64,000 nucleotides of DNA from a bacterium HR19 (GTDB taxonomy: Bacteria > Calescibacteriota > Calescibacteriia > Calescibacteriales > Calescibacteriaceae), in the NCBI GenBank assembly GCA_002898315.1, contig BEHV01000003.1, positions 105,626-169,625 of the forward strand. The letters are read 5' to 3'. Position numbers and translations under genes: made by a program. The first letter of the stretch is position 1. Every line of letters starts with the position of its first letter. Positions 17,119 to 25,841 of the stretch are shown here, one piece after another. The notes below the pieces were generated by a model, which had not been told where the DNA came from, did no database searches, and saw only the letters and a list, made by a program, of their open reading frames with translations.

Positions 17119-18018
17119 GTGAATATCAGAGAATATGAATTCGTACTCAGGCCCGTATTAGATGAGGCGAGGGATAAGAACATAAGAGTATGTCCCGTCG
17201 GTGGTTTTGTGAGAGATATACTGCTGAATATAAAAACAGATGATTTTGACTTCGTAGTTGAAGGAGAGACAAAAGATATAGCAAAAGAAGTTTTCATAAA
17301 ACTGAAAGGGAAAAATTTCAAGTATTTTCCTAAGTTTGGGACTGCGAGTTTTGAATTTTCAGGCGGAAGGGTTGATTTCGCAAGAGCAAGAGAAGAGTTT
17401 TACCCCGTACCCGGAAAGCATCCTGATATAAAATTCATAGATAAAATTGAACTTGACCTGAAAAGAAGAGATTTTTCAATAAACGCAATGGCGCTTGAAA
17501 TAGATGATAGTATGAACACAAAAATAATTGACCTTTTTGATGGATTAAAAGATACGAGAGAAAAAAAAATAAGAGTTCTTCATCTTGGAAGTATATCAGA
17601 TGACCCGACAAGAATTCTGCGGGCTATCAGATTGAAACTGAAACTCAAATTTGAAATCTCAAAAGAAACTCTTGAATCTCTTGAAATAGCAAAAGAAAAT
17701 CAGGCGTTCAAAAATGTTTCAGGAGATAGATATTGGAGCGAAATAAAAATAGCCAGCAGGGAAAACCTGCTATATGAATTCATCATAGAACTTGACAAGC
17801 TATCGGTTCTCTTTTCAATAAATCCCGAGCTGTCTTTATCTCAAAAAGAGAAGGAAAAACTCGCAAAAATAAAGAAAATCCCCTCAGGAGATGAAAAGTT
17901 AGCGGAATTTCTGACGATATACTTTGAACGCTCTCCATATACAGGATATGAGATAATGAAGTTCTTCAAGGTATCAAAAACATTAGAAAAACTTGTGCTT
18001 GAAAAAATAAAATCCTAA
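17119..18018 (+). CDS. tRNA nucleotidyltransferase/poly(A) polymerase family, short form
   Basis: 299 residues, about 100 fewer than typical class II CCA enzymes. The head domain is complete: VGGFVRD, the catalytic DFDFVVEG, RRDFSINAMAL, DLFDGLKDTREKKIRVL and DPTRILRAIRLK. The neck is present but the body/tail is short. It adds all or part of the 3' CCA to tRNAs. A short enzyme may be specialised for CC or A addition in a two-enzyme scheme, which cannot be judged here. Start is GTG 17119 with no Shine-Dalgarno, after an AT-rich TAATAAAAAT box. Confidence 0.85.
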   Translation: MNIREYEFVLRPVLDEARDKNIRVCPVGGFVRDILLNIKTDDFDFVVEGETKDIAKEVFIKLKGKNFKYFPKFGTASFEFSGGRVDFARAREEFYPVPGKHPDIKFIDKIELDLKRRDFSINAMALEIDDSMNTKIIDLFDGLKDTREKKIRVLHLGSISDDPTRILRAIRLKLKLKFEISKETLESLEIAKENQAFKNVSGDRYWSEIKIASRENLLYEFIIELDKLSVLFSINPELSLSQKEKEKLAKIKKIPSGDEKLAEFLTIYFERSPYTGYEIMKFFKVSKTLEKLVLEKIKS

Positions 18019-18116
18019 CCCCTTCAAAAATACCGTTAGTATAAAAGATTGGTTCTCTTCTGATTGACATAAGTTCAGAAAAGACCGCTCATTTAAGGCC
18101 AGCCCTAAAGCTTTTT

Positions 18117-19352
18117 CTAATCCTTTTTCCTTAAAATATGACCCTTCAAAATAAGAAGAAAGAGAAAAATAAGCGAGTGAAATATGCCGAGGACCAAAAA
18201 TATACCAGATACACCGAATTTTGTTGAAATCAAACCCATAAAAGTCGGTCCAATAATATTTCCGAGAGAAAAAGCCCAGTCCATAAAACCTATTGTTCCA
18301 CCTATCCTTTCTTTCTCTTTTGCTTCGCTTCCAACCTCAGCCATCAAAAATGGATAAGAAAGAGCCGAAAAAGAGCCAGAAAACAAAAATATCACAAAGA
18401 AAAAAATCTTTGATTTAAATCCATAAGAGAGAAGAATGATTGGGAGAGAAGATAAAAGGGCAAAGATCAAAGCGAAATAAGACTTGTCTTTTGCCGAATC
18501 TACAAAACGAGCGGAAGAGTACTGCAAAACAGAAGATAAAACAGCATAAAGAGTTATCGCCAATCCAACATCAAATTTATCAAATCCGAAATTTTCAAGA
18601 AGCAAAGGAGAGTAAGAAATCACAACACCTCTCTGCCAGATCACGAAAAACCAGATCAAAAAAGCCATAAGAAAAACTCGGGACCCCAAAATATCCTTTA
18701 TATCGCTCAAAACATCTTTCTTATGATCAACTCCAACCTCTCTATCTTTATCTTTTAAAAATACCAAAGATACAAAAAGGGCAATAAGTCCCATAACTCC
18801 CATAGAATAGAAAGCAACAAACTCACCGAAGAACTTTCCGATAAATCCCCCGATAACAGGACCTACTCCAAATCCAAGCAGGAGCGAACCACCCAGAATC
18901 GCAGCAACCTTACCCTCATTACCTCTTGGCACATTATCTAACGCATACGCAAAAGCCACGGGCAAAATCATAGATGACGCAACCCCGTGTACCACCCTCA
19001 CCAAAAACAGAGATAAAAAGTTGTTAGCATGAGAATATAAAAAAGAAGTAATTGAATATAACACAAGACCTATTGCAATAAACAGTTTTCTACCATACTT
19101 ATCTGACATGATAGAAGATAAAGGAACAGCAAACAACCTCGCAAATGCAAATCCAGAATAAATCAAACCAACAAACTCCTCCCCAACTATTCTCTTTGAA
19201 AAATCGGCAAGAAAAGGAATTATAAAACCTATACCCAAAATTGAAATGAAAATTAAGATAGCAGAGTGAAAAACAGGAACTAAAACCTCTCCACTACTTT
19301 TTGTTTCAGTTTCAGTATAATCTTCTGATTCAGAATTGATGTATGACTTCAT
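18117..19352 (-). CDS. Major facilitator superfamily transporter
   Basis: 411 residues with about 12 hydrophobic segments. The MFS loop 2-3 signature is DKYGRKLFIAIGL, and the second-half equivalent region is poorly conserved. A hydrophilic acidic tail of 22 residues precedes the first helix. LGFGVGPVIGGFIGKFFG resembles the motif C of drug/H+ antiporters, so efflux is the best guess; the substrate is unknown. It stands alone, converging on the CCA-type gene and diverging from tolQ. Confidence 0.82.
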   Translation of the reverse strand: MKSYINSESEDYTETETKSSGEVLVPVFHSAILIFISILGIGFIIPFLADFSKRIVGEEFVGLIYSGFAFARLFAVPLSSIMSDKYGRKLFIAIGLVLYSITSFLYSHANNFLSLFLVRVVHGVASSMILPVAFAYALDNVPRGNEGKVAAILGGSLLLGFGVGPVIGGFIGKFFGEFVAFYSMGVMGLIALFVSLVFLKDKDREVGVDHKKDVLSDIKDILGSRVFLMAFLIWFFVIWQRGVVISYSPLLLENFGFDKFDVGLAITLYAVLSSVLQYSSARFVDSAKDKSYFALIFALLSSLPIILLSYGFKSKIFFFVIFLFSGSFSALSYPFLMAEVGSEAKEKERIGGTIGFMDWAFSLGNIIGPTFMGLISTKFGVSGIFLVLGIFHSLIFLFLLILKGHILRKKD

Positions 19353-19423
19353 CTTTCAAAATTGTTATTGAAGCAAAAGCAGATTTCTCATTATCAAAAA
19401 TTTATCAAAAACGGTGAAGAAAA

Positions 19424-19431
19424 TTTAAAAT
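19424..19431 (+). promoter_or_regulatory. -10-like box TTTAAAAT for leaderless tolQ/exbB gene
   Basis: Ends 8 nt before ATG 19440 with no Shine-Dalgarno. It supports choosing 19440 over the longer frame opening at 19362. Confidence 0.45.
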
Positions 19432-19439
19432 TCATTTCA

Positions 19440-20120
19440 ATGATACTTGAAGGTATAATGAAAGCAACACTTATAGTAAAAATTGTGGTCTTTATTCTGA
19501 TCTCATCTTCTATAATATCATGGGCTTTGATAATTTACAACCTGATAAACTTCAAGAAAATTGAAGATAAAGATGCGGAGTTTATTGATTTTTTCATGAG
19601 TGCGGAAGCAAAAGATATACTCCGCTCCTACTCAAAATACGACTCGTTTCTACCTTCTCCGATAGCTAAAATGACGCAGGAAGTTGCAGCAGCAATATCG
19701 TCAAAAAAAGAAATCTTCAAAGAAAGAATTTCAAGAATAATAGAGCAGGAAGCAAAAAATGTCATCAACGAAATTTCAAAGTTTCAGTTCATATACGCAA
19801 CTGTTGCCTCGTCTGCTCCTTTTATAGGGCTTTTCGGAACAGTATGGGGAATAATGCACTCCTTCCATCAGATAGGCAAGTTAGGCAAAGTCGGATTAGA
19901 AGTTGTAGCGCCGGGAATATCAGAAGCACTATTCACAACAGCAATGGGACTCCTCGCAGCAATACCAGCTGTCATTGCCTACAACTTCTTCCAGAACAAA
20001 ATAAAAAAAATCTCTGCACGGATTGAATTTTTCTCAAACGAACTTGAAAACCTTCTTATCAATTCCCTTGAATCATCAAAAAATCCAGACCAACAAAAAA
20101 CTGTATCAGACAGAAAATGA
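19440..20120 (+). CDS. TolQ/ExbB/MotA-family proton-channel protein
   Basis: 226 residues from ATG 19440, the usual size. There is one N-terminal membrane helix (about residues 7-30), a cytoplasmic helical region, then two helices, with ATVASSAPFIGLFGTVWGIMHSFHQIG and PGISEALFTTAMGLLAAIPAVIAYNFF being the family hallmarks. It forms an inner-membrane proton channel energising outer-membrane processes. Normally a TolR/ExbD partner follows; here the next gene is aroC on the opposite strand, only 3 bp away, so this copy is solitary. Confidence 0.9.
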   Translation: MILEGIMKATLIVKIVVFILISSSIISWALIIYNLINFKKIEDKDAEFIDFFMSAEAKDILRSYSKYDSFLPSPIAKMTQEVAAAISSKKEIFKERISRIIEQEAKNVINEISKFQFIYATVASSAPFIGLFGTVWGIMHSFHQIGKLGKVGLEVVAPGISEALFTTAMGLLAAIPAVIAYNFFQNKIKKISARIEFFSNELENLLINSLESSKNPDQQKTVSDRK

Positions 20121-20123
20121 TAC

Positions 20124-21257
20124 TTATTCCAACCATGAAGATGGTTCTTCTATCTGTCTCAAAAAAGATTCATAGTTTGATTTTATTTCGTTGAGAGAAT
20201 CCCCGCCGAATTTTTCTAAAAACGCTTTCGCTATCTCAATAGCAACAGCAGACCTACCGACAACAGATGCAGCAGGAACAGCACATATATCTGACCTATC
20301 AACAAGAGCCGGCTCCTCCCTCATCTCCCTCAAATTAACAGACCTTAATGGAGAGTAAAGAGTGGAAATCGGTTTCATAGCTGCTCTCACAATTATTTCA
20401 CAGCCGTTGCTCATACCACCTTCTATGCCACCCGCTCTGTTAGATGTTCTTTTTATCTTTCCATTTTCTATTATTATTTCGTCGTGGACTTGCGAGCCGA
20501 ACCTTCGGGCGGACTCAAACCCCAAACCTATTTCAACCCCCTTTATCGCCTGAATGCTCATGACCGCCTGCGCTATCTTACCGTCTAATTTCCTATCCCA
20601 CTGAGAATGAGAACCCAAACCCGGTGGAACTCCCCTAACCCTCACCTCAAAAATTCCTCCGAGCGTATCTTTCTTTCTCCTTGCAAAATCTATCATCTCT
20701 TTCATTTTCTTCTCGGCTTCTTCGTCGGGAGTGTAAAGTTCAGATTGTTCTACTTTTCTTCTCATCTCATCGTAGTCAAATCTTTCCGGTATGTTCGCTC
20801 TCACCCCTCCTATTTCAACGACAAAAGATATGAATTCTATTCCGAAGTTTTTGAGAAGTAATTCACAGAGTGCACCAGCAGCAACCCTGCCCGCTGTTTC
20901 CCTCGCAGATGCCCTCTCAGATATAAACCTTGTATCTTTTATTCCGTATTTGAAAGCTCCTGCAAGGTCGCTGTGCCCCGGTCTTGGAACATAACTTGCT
21001 TTCATATCTCTCACATCTTTATTCCAAACCGCAATAAGAATAGGAGAACCCATCGTTACCCCACTTCTAACACCGGAAAGTATATCGGCTTGGTCTTGCT
21101 CTATTTTCTGTCTGCCCCCTCTCCCATACCCACCCTGTCTCAACTTCAAAAGATGATTTATGTAACCAAGATCAACCTTTACTCCTGCGGGGAAACCATC
21201 TACTATAACAAATATTCCTCTCCCGTGCGACTCACCTGCTGTGAAAAACCTCAACAC
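20124..21257 (-). CDS. aroC: Chorismate synthase
   Basis: 377 residues from GTG 21257. Converts EPSP to chorismate with reduced FMN as catalyst. Signatures: RFFTAGESHG at the N-terminus, GRGGRQKIEQDQ, PRPGHSDLAGAFKYG, RASARETAGRVAAGA and the late RSDICAVPAASVVGRSAVA. The frame stays open upstream to 21470, but those 71 residues are unlike any AroC. GTG 21257 directly precedes LRFFTAGE and has TATATTAT 3 nt before it. It shares the aromatic pathway with aroE, trpC and trpE, which are scattered in this window. Confidence 0.95.
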   Translation of the reverse strand: MLRFFTAGESHGRGIFVIVDGFPAGVKVDLGYINHLLKLRQGGYGRGGRQKIEQDQADILSGVRSGVTMGSPILIAVWNKDVRDMKASYVPRPGHSDLAGAFKYGIKDTRFISERASARETAGRVAAGALCELLLKNFGIEFISFVVEIGGVRANIPERFDYDEMRRKVEQSELYTPDEEAEKKMKEMIDFARRKKDTLGGIFEVRVRGVPPGLGSHSQWDRKLDGKIAQAVMSIQAIKGVEIGLGFESARRFGSQVHDEIIIENGKIKRTSNRAGGIEGGMSNGCEIIVRAAMKPISTLYSPLRSVNLREMREEPALVDRSDICAVPAASVVGRSAVAIEIAKAFLEKFGGDSLNEIKSNYESFLRQIEEPSSWLE

Positions 21258-21262
21258 AAGAT

Positions 21263-21268
21263 AATATA
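21263..21268 (-). promoter_or_regulatory. -10-like box TATATT for leaderless aroC
   Basis: Ends 5 nt before the GTG start at 21257. There is no Shine-Dalgarno. The site lies at the aroC end of a 101 bp divergent spacer. Confidence 0.5.
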
Positions 21269-21358
21269 AAGTAATGAGCTGAAAAGCAAAATCATTTTTT
21301 TCTCCTTTTATTACTGAAAAAGAAGAAGAGAGAAAAGGGAATAAATACATATAAAAAT

Positions 21359-22024
21359 ATGACACATATTTTTCTGCTAATACCTTACTTCGTTCTTTCA
21401 TTGTCAGACAATGAAAACCTAAACTCCTATTTTGAAAGAATAAAGAGTCCGAAAATAGATATACCAGCACTTATGAAATTATCAGAAAAAGATACGGTCA
21501 CCTTACTGAGAAGTTGTACAGATTTAGAAGGCAAAAGGTCATACCTTTCTATATCGGCTACCCAGGTAAATGCAGATAAAGAAAAAGTTTGGAAAGTGCT
21601 TTTAGAACCCGAAAAACTGCAATCAGCAATACCCAGCTTGAAAAAGGTAAAAGTTCTCAGAAAACTTTCAGAAGATATATACGAGATAGAATTTGAAATT
21701 GAATTCAATATAATTTCGGTGATCAGACCCACAGTAAGATACATTGCAGTAAGCAGAATTGAAGACGGAAAAATTACCTCATTCGTAAAGGAAGGAGAAA
21801 ACAAAGGTTCGTGGAGAATATGGCAGGTTTATGAAAGTGAAAAAGATAAAACATTACTTATTCTTGTTACGTGCGAGTATGTAAGGAACATTCCTGTTGC
21901 TTCAAAAATTTTCTCTTCAAACCCATATATTGAACTCGGAGTCGTTTCATCTTCATCTCTTATACCCGTAATTTCGTTGAAAAAATTCATTGAAGAAAAT
22001 CACAAAGAGAGTTCGGAAAGATAA
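21359..22024 (+). CDS. Secreted SRPBCC/START-fold-like protein
   Basis: 221 residues. A short N-terminal hydrophobic segment (IFLLIPYFVLSLS) looks like a signal peptide or anchor. Residues about 63-205 resemble the SRPBCC (polyketide cyclase/START) fold: ISATQVNADKEKVWKVLLEPEKLQ, then strands YEIEFEIEF and a late helix. Such proteins bind hydrophobic ligands, and export would be unusual but known. The start follows TATAAA with only 3 nt between. Function unknown. Confidence 0.6.
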   Translation: MTHIFLLIPYFVLSLSDNENLNSYFERIKSPKIDIPALMKLSEKDTVTLLRSCTDLEGKRSYLSISATQVNADKEKVWKVLLEPEKLQSAIPSLKKVKVLRKLSEDIYEIEFEIEFNIISVIRPTVRYIAVSRIEDGKITSFVKEGENKGSWRIWQVYESEKDKTLLILVTCEYVRNIPVASKIFSSNPYIELGVVSSSSLIPVISLKKFIEENHKESSER

Positions 22025-22034
22025 TTTAAAAATT

Positions 22035-22265
22035 TCATTTCACTTTGTTTCTGTTCTTTATATAGTTGAAAATAAACCAGATGTAAAAAATCAAAAGAAT
22101 AGATGCGACAGGAAAGAGAGCAAAAAAGCCCTTCTGGTGCGGGTCCTGAAATCTTCTTGCAAACATAAAGACACCAAAAACCACAAGAGAATATAAAAAA
22201 GAAAACACCAATATATAACCGAACTCCTTCAACCTTGATTTGAAAATATCTTTTAGTGTGCTCAT
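22035..22265 (-). CDS. Small two-helix membrane protein
   Basis: 76 residues from ATG 22265 (a GTG at 22286 is in frame upstream). Two hydrophobic segments, FGYILVFSFLYSLVVFGVFMF and GFFALFPVASILLIFYIWFIF, are separated by a basic loop RRFQDPHQK; both ends carry Lys/Arg. The layout resembles AtpZ/AtpI-type or other small helper membrane proteins, but I cannot assign it. TTTTAAT lies just before the ATG. It diverges from ruvC. Confidence 0.5.
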   Translation of the reverse strand: MSTLKDIFKSRLKEFGYILVFSFLYSLVVFGVFMFARRFQDPHQKGFFALFPVASILLIFYIWFIFNYIKNRNKVK

Positions 22266-22333
22266 ATAGATTAAAAGGTTACTCACAGAAAAGTTAAAAT
22301 CAAAAAACAGCGAAAATTTTAAAATTTTAAGTG

Positions 22334-22849
22334 ATGGTAGTTATAGGTATAGACCCTGGATTGAGAGAACTTGGATGGGCAGTGCTATCAATAAAAGAAC
22401 CCAAAAAAATAAAAGTTGTATCTTTTGGAGTTATAAAGACCGAAAGTGAAAACGGGAACACAACCGAGAGAATGTGGGAGATAGGTAAAGAACTTGAAAG
22501 GATCTTCAGAAAATTCTCTCCATCTCTTTGTGGTATTGAATCGGCATTTGTGTGGAAAGACCCATCAGCAGCTTTGAAACTCGGACTCGTCTCCGGAATG
22601 TGTATAGAAATAGCAAGAAGAAAGAAAACAAAAACGGTAGTTCTTTCTCCACTGTATATCAAGAGCAGGATTTCTGGCAATCACATAGCAGACAAAGAAG
22701 AAATGCGGAAAAATATAGCAAGGAAAATAAAAAAAATTCCAAAAGACGTCCCCCATCATGTAATTGATGCAATATCAATAGGAATAAGTGCGTTTGAGAA
22801 AGACAGAGACGAAAAAATACAGAGAAAAATGAAAAGACCAAAAAGATGA
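22334..22849 (+). CDS. ruvC: Crossover junction endodeoxyribonuclease RuvC
   Basis: 171 residues. Resolves Holliday junctions. The retroviral-integrase fold acidic residues are visible: IGIDPGLRE near the N-terminus, GIESAFV in the middle and HHVIDAISIG near the end; ADKEEMRKNI matches the DNA-binding helix region. The start is ATG 22334 or the GTG one codon earlier, both immediately after TTTTAAAATTTTAA without a Shine-Dalgarno. ruvA and ruvB are not adjacent. Confidence 0.9.
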   Translation: MVVIGIDPGLRELGWAVLSIKEPKKIKVVSFGVIKTESENGNTTERMWEIGKELERIFRKFSPSLCGIESAFVWKDPSAALKLGLVSGMCIEIARRKKTKTVVLSPLYIKSRISGNHIADKEEMRKNIARKIKKIPKDVPHHVIDAISIGISAFEKDRDEKIQRKMKRPKR

Positions 22850-22903
22850 AAATGAAATAACAAAGTATGCCATAAGCAAAACGGCAACCACAAAATCAAA
22901 ACC

Positions 22904-24301
22904 TTATGAATACTTCTCTTCAAAATAATGTACAATCTCATTTATCTCTTGCGAAAATATAACAGGGTAATTATCGGTTTCTGCTGGAGGGTCAAGCGAT
23001 TTGAGATAATCTGGGAGAGACGCAAAATCTCTCATAAATCTATCTCTACAACCTATGATATACTGATTTCTTTCTCTTTCATCTTTTGGCATATCAAAAG
23101 ATGAGTTCCTTCCGAAAACCTTTTTCAGCATCACCTCAGAGGAATCAAACTCAACGTTCTCAGGGAAACTCTCGTCTTTGCCGAAAGGATAAACATAATC
23201 AGCCACCATTTTATCTCCCTTATATAATCTCTTGAAATTCTTTCTGCCCGGAAAAGTTTTCTTTCCAGCGGAGAGTTTCATTCTTGGTTTCCCTTCATAC
23301 TCAACGAGCTTATATGCGCAATCAAGATATGGAAGGTCAGAAGATACAGTAAGGTCTGTTCCGACCCCGAAGCCATCTATCTTTATATTCTTATCTAACA
23401 GCTCTTTTATCTTGTATTCATTAAGTCCTCCGGATAAAAATATGAAGACATCATCAAGTCCCGCCTTATCTAACTCCTCCCTTGCCCAAGCAGATAATTC
23501 TTCCAAATCTCCGCTATCTATCCTTATTCCTCTCACTTTTATTCCTTTCTCTCTGAGTTTGATTATAACTTCAATTGCGTTTTTGATTCCTTTTTTAGTG
23601 TCGTATGTATCTACAAGAAGGACGGTTCCGTTATATAGTTTTGCGAATTTTTCAAACGCCTCTTTTTCATCGTCATATATCATGATGTAGGAGTGAGCCA
23701 TTGTGCCGTAGACGGGGATACCGTATTTTTTTCCTGCGGAAAGGAGAGATGTTCCCATAAAACCGCAGATATAAGCAGATCTTGCGGAGATTTCAGCAGA
23801 TTGAGGGGAGTGAGCGCGACGGGCTCCGAAATCTATAAGCATTTTGCCTCGCGCAACAGAAAAAATTCTCGCCGCCTTCGTAGCAGAAAGAACAGAAAAT
23901 TGAACGAGATTTATTATAGCGGTCTCAATTATCTGCGCCTGCGGTAAAGGTGCAACTACCTCTATTACCGGCTCGTATGGAAAAAATATCCTCCCCTCCT
24001 CTAACGCCCATATCTCACCCTCAAATCTGAAATCCCTCAGATAATCTAAAAATTCCTTCTTGAAAAGTCCAAGAGATTTGAGGTATTCAATTTCTTCATC
24101 GGAGAAACGAAGGTTTTGAACAAAATCAATCAGAAACTCAAGCCCAGCAAAAACAAAATATCTGCGAGGGACCCACCTCCTATATCTGACGAAAAAATCA
24201 AAAACAGCTATTTTATTTTCTCCTTCAAAAAAGTAGCTCTGCATCATGGTAAGCTCATAAAGGTCAAAAAAGAGGTTCATCTTCACATCATAAATATCCA
24301 T
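22904..24301 (-). CDS. pncB: Nicotinate phosphoribosyltransferase
   Basis: 465 residues. Makes nicotinate mononucleotide from nicotinate and PRPP in NAD salvage. Signatures: FFDLYELTMMQSYF, FVRYRRWVPRRYFVFAGLE, DFGARRAHSPQSA, GTSLLSAGKKYGIPVYGTMAHS (with the phosphorylated-His region), RIDSGDLEELS and FGVGTDL. Start ATG 24301 is preceded by TACAAT 8 nt upstream and no Shine-Dalgarno. Together with nadE at 46113 it gives a route from nicotinate to NAD. Confidence 0.92.
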   Translation of the reverse strand: MDIYDVKMNLFFDLYELTMMQSYFFEGENKIAVFDFFVRYRRWVPRRYFVFAGLEFLIDFVQNLRFSDEEIEYLKSLGLFKKEFLDYLRDFRFEGEIWALEEGRIFFPYEPVIEVVAPLPQAQIIETAIINLVQFSVLSATKAARIFSVARGKMLIDFGARRAHSPQSAEISARSAYICGFMGTSLLSAGKKYGIPVYGTMAHSYIMIYDDEKEAFEKFAKLYNGTVLLVDTYDTKKGIKNAIEVIIKLREKGIKVRGIRIDSGDLEELSAWAREELDKAGLDDVFIFLSGGLNEYKIKELLDKNIKIDGFGVGTDLTVSSDLPYLDCAYKLVEYEGKPRMKLSAGKKTFPGRKNFKRLYKGDKMVADYVYPFGKDESFPENVEFDSSEVMLKKVFGRNSSFDMPKDERERNQYIIGCRDRFMRDFASLPDYLKSLDPPAETDNYPVIFSQEINEIVHYFEEKYS

Positions 24302-24381
24302 AACATTAAATTGTAAAAACTTGAAATCAAAGAAAAAACAAACTAAAAATACTAAAACTGAAAACTTTTCCTTAAAATATA

Positions 24382-24951
24382 ATGAAAAGGGAGGTAGTTG
24401 AGGTTATGGGAAGCAAAAAAGATAACGAAAGCAAAAAGGAACCAGAAGTAAAGTCAAACAAAATAAAAATGGTAGTAGCAACTGTGATAGTAGATAGCAT
24501 CACACAAAGCCCAGCAGTCATACTGAAAGAAGAAAACGGAAACAGATTTTTACCCATATGGATAGGTATCAACGAAGCAAACGCAATAATGATGGAACTT
24601 GAAAACATAAAATTTGAAAGACCTCTTACTCACGACCTCATAAAAAATATCTTCTCAACACTCGGAATAAAACTCAAAAAGATAGAGGTATCAGACCTGA
24701 AACACTCAACTTACTATGCGACAATGTATGTTGAACTCAACGGGAAAGAATATCAAATAGATTCAAGACCATCTGACGCAATAGCTATAGCCCTCCGACT
24801 CGGAAGCGAAATATATGTAGATGAACTCGTATTTGATAAAACAAGAAGCTCCGACTTCCTGAAAGGAATACCAACAGCAATAGCTGAACAAAAGGGGGAA
24901 GCACTCCTTGAAATAATATCAGAAGAGGACTTCGGGAAAATGAAAATGTAA
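24382..24951 (+). CDS. Bifunctional nuclease family protein (DUF151)
   Basis: 189 residues. The conserved DUF151 core covers about residues 30-165: VIVDSITQSPAVILKE, FLPIWIGINEANAI, RPLTHDLIKN, DSRPSDAIAIALRL. The first 25 residues are charged and variable. Family members are reported to degrade DNA and RNA, but their cellular role is unclear. The first ATG directly follows TTAAAATATA; a second in-frame ATG eight codons later is preceded by GGGAGG, so either may be used. It heads a five-gene forward run. Confidence 0.85.
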   Translation: MKREVVEVMGSKKDNESKKEPEVKSNKIKMVVATVIVDSITQSPAVILKEENGNRFLPIWIGINEANAIMMELENIKFERPLTHDLIKNIFSTLGIKLKKIEVSDLKHSTYYATMYVELNGKEYQIDSRPSDAIAIALRLGSEIYVDELVFDKTRSSDFLKGIPTAIAEQKGEALLEIISEEDFGKMKM

Positions 24952-24969
24952 AACAAAACACAAAAGAAA

Positions 24970-25797
24970 GTGAAATCAAAAAATGAGAAAATTTTCCTCC
25001 TGCTTGATTTCATAGCAGTTGTTCTCTCAAAAATAGAGAAAAAATCCAAATTCCAAAAAATTCCAAGATATATCCTCGCAGAGAAAAACTTAGAGGTAAT
25101 TTTGAAAAGAAAAGTCACCGAAGAAGAAATTGATTCGGTTTTTTTCTTCCACGCACTATATCTTGTTCAACTTATAGCGTTCGAACCACTTATGAACTGC
25201 GGAGCAGAAATAAACACCGATGAAAAAGAAGAAGAATATTTCCTGCATCAGATCAGAAATAAAGGGGTTATCTGCATATCTGCTCATCTTGGGATACCTG
25301 AATCAGCATCTATATTATTTGCCGAAAAAGGAGCTAAAATTTTTGTTCTTGTAGAAGACCTCAATTCAAAAATACAGAAGATATTTTTCAGTAGGACCAG
25401 AAAATTGTTCGGACTGACCACTACGACATCGCTCAGAAAGATGGTAGAAGAAATAAAAGCCGGAAGCAGAAATAAGATATTTACCTTTTTAGTAGATAGA
25501 CCAATTCCGAACTCAAAAGATGTTGAGATATTCGGCGAAAAATCAAAAATGACAGACCTGCCATTCAGATTATCTTCAAAGTTCGGCTTAAAGGTCTTCG
25601 GAGTATCAGCGGTAAGAGATAGCAAAATGAAAATCCCTCCCAAACCCTCTATATCAAACTGGAAAATAAAACTGAAAATAAGAGAACTTGAGTCGTTCAG
25701 AGATATGGTGAGGTTCATAGAAGGAGAGATTTACAAAAACTATGTTGAATGGAACCCGTTCTTCGTCTTCCCGTTCACAAAAATATACGAGGAATAA
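24970..25797 (+). CDS. Lysophospholipid/lipid A-type acyltransferase (LpxL/HtrB family)
   Basis: 275 residues. The H-x4-E acyltransferase motif is His106 to Glu111 in SAHLGIPES; DRPIPNSKDVEIFGE and LPFRLSSKFGLKVFGVSAVR follow as in the LpxL/PlsB-like superfamily, and EWNPFFVFPF near the end is typical. It probably acylates lipid A or another membrane glycolipid. Start is GTG 24970, 18 bp after the nuclease stop. Confidence 0.75.
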   Translation: MKSKNEKIFLLLDFIAVVLSKIEKKSKFQKIPRYILAEKNLEVILKRKVTEEEIDSVFFFHALYLVQLIAFEPLMNCGAEINTDEKEEEYFLHQIRNKGVICISAHLGIPESASILFAEKGAKIFVLVEDLNSKIQKIFFSRTRKLFGLTTTTSLRKMVEEIKAGSRNKIFTFLVDRPIPNSKDVEIFGEKSKMTDLPFRLSSKFGLKVFGVSAVRDSKMKIPPKPSISNWKIKLKIRELESFRDMVRFIEGEIYKNYVEWNPFFVFPFTKIYEE

Positions 25798-25841
25798 AAA
25801 CAAAAAAATCAAAAAGAAAAGAAAAATGACTAAAATTAATT

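Noticed and set aside
17064..17321. 86-residue extension of the DUF72 protein
   Set aside because: Antisense to the CCA-type enzyme; family start motif begins at ATG 17063.
21258..21470. 71-residue N-terminal extension of aroC
   Set aside because: Not seen in AroC proteins; GTG 21257 with TATATT just upstream is a better start.
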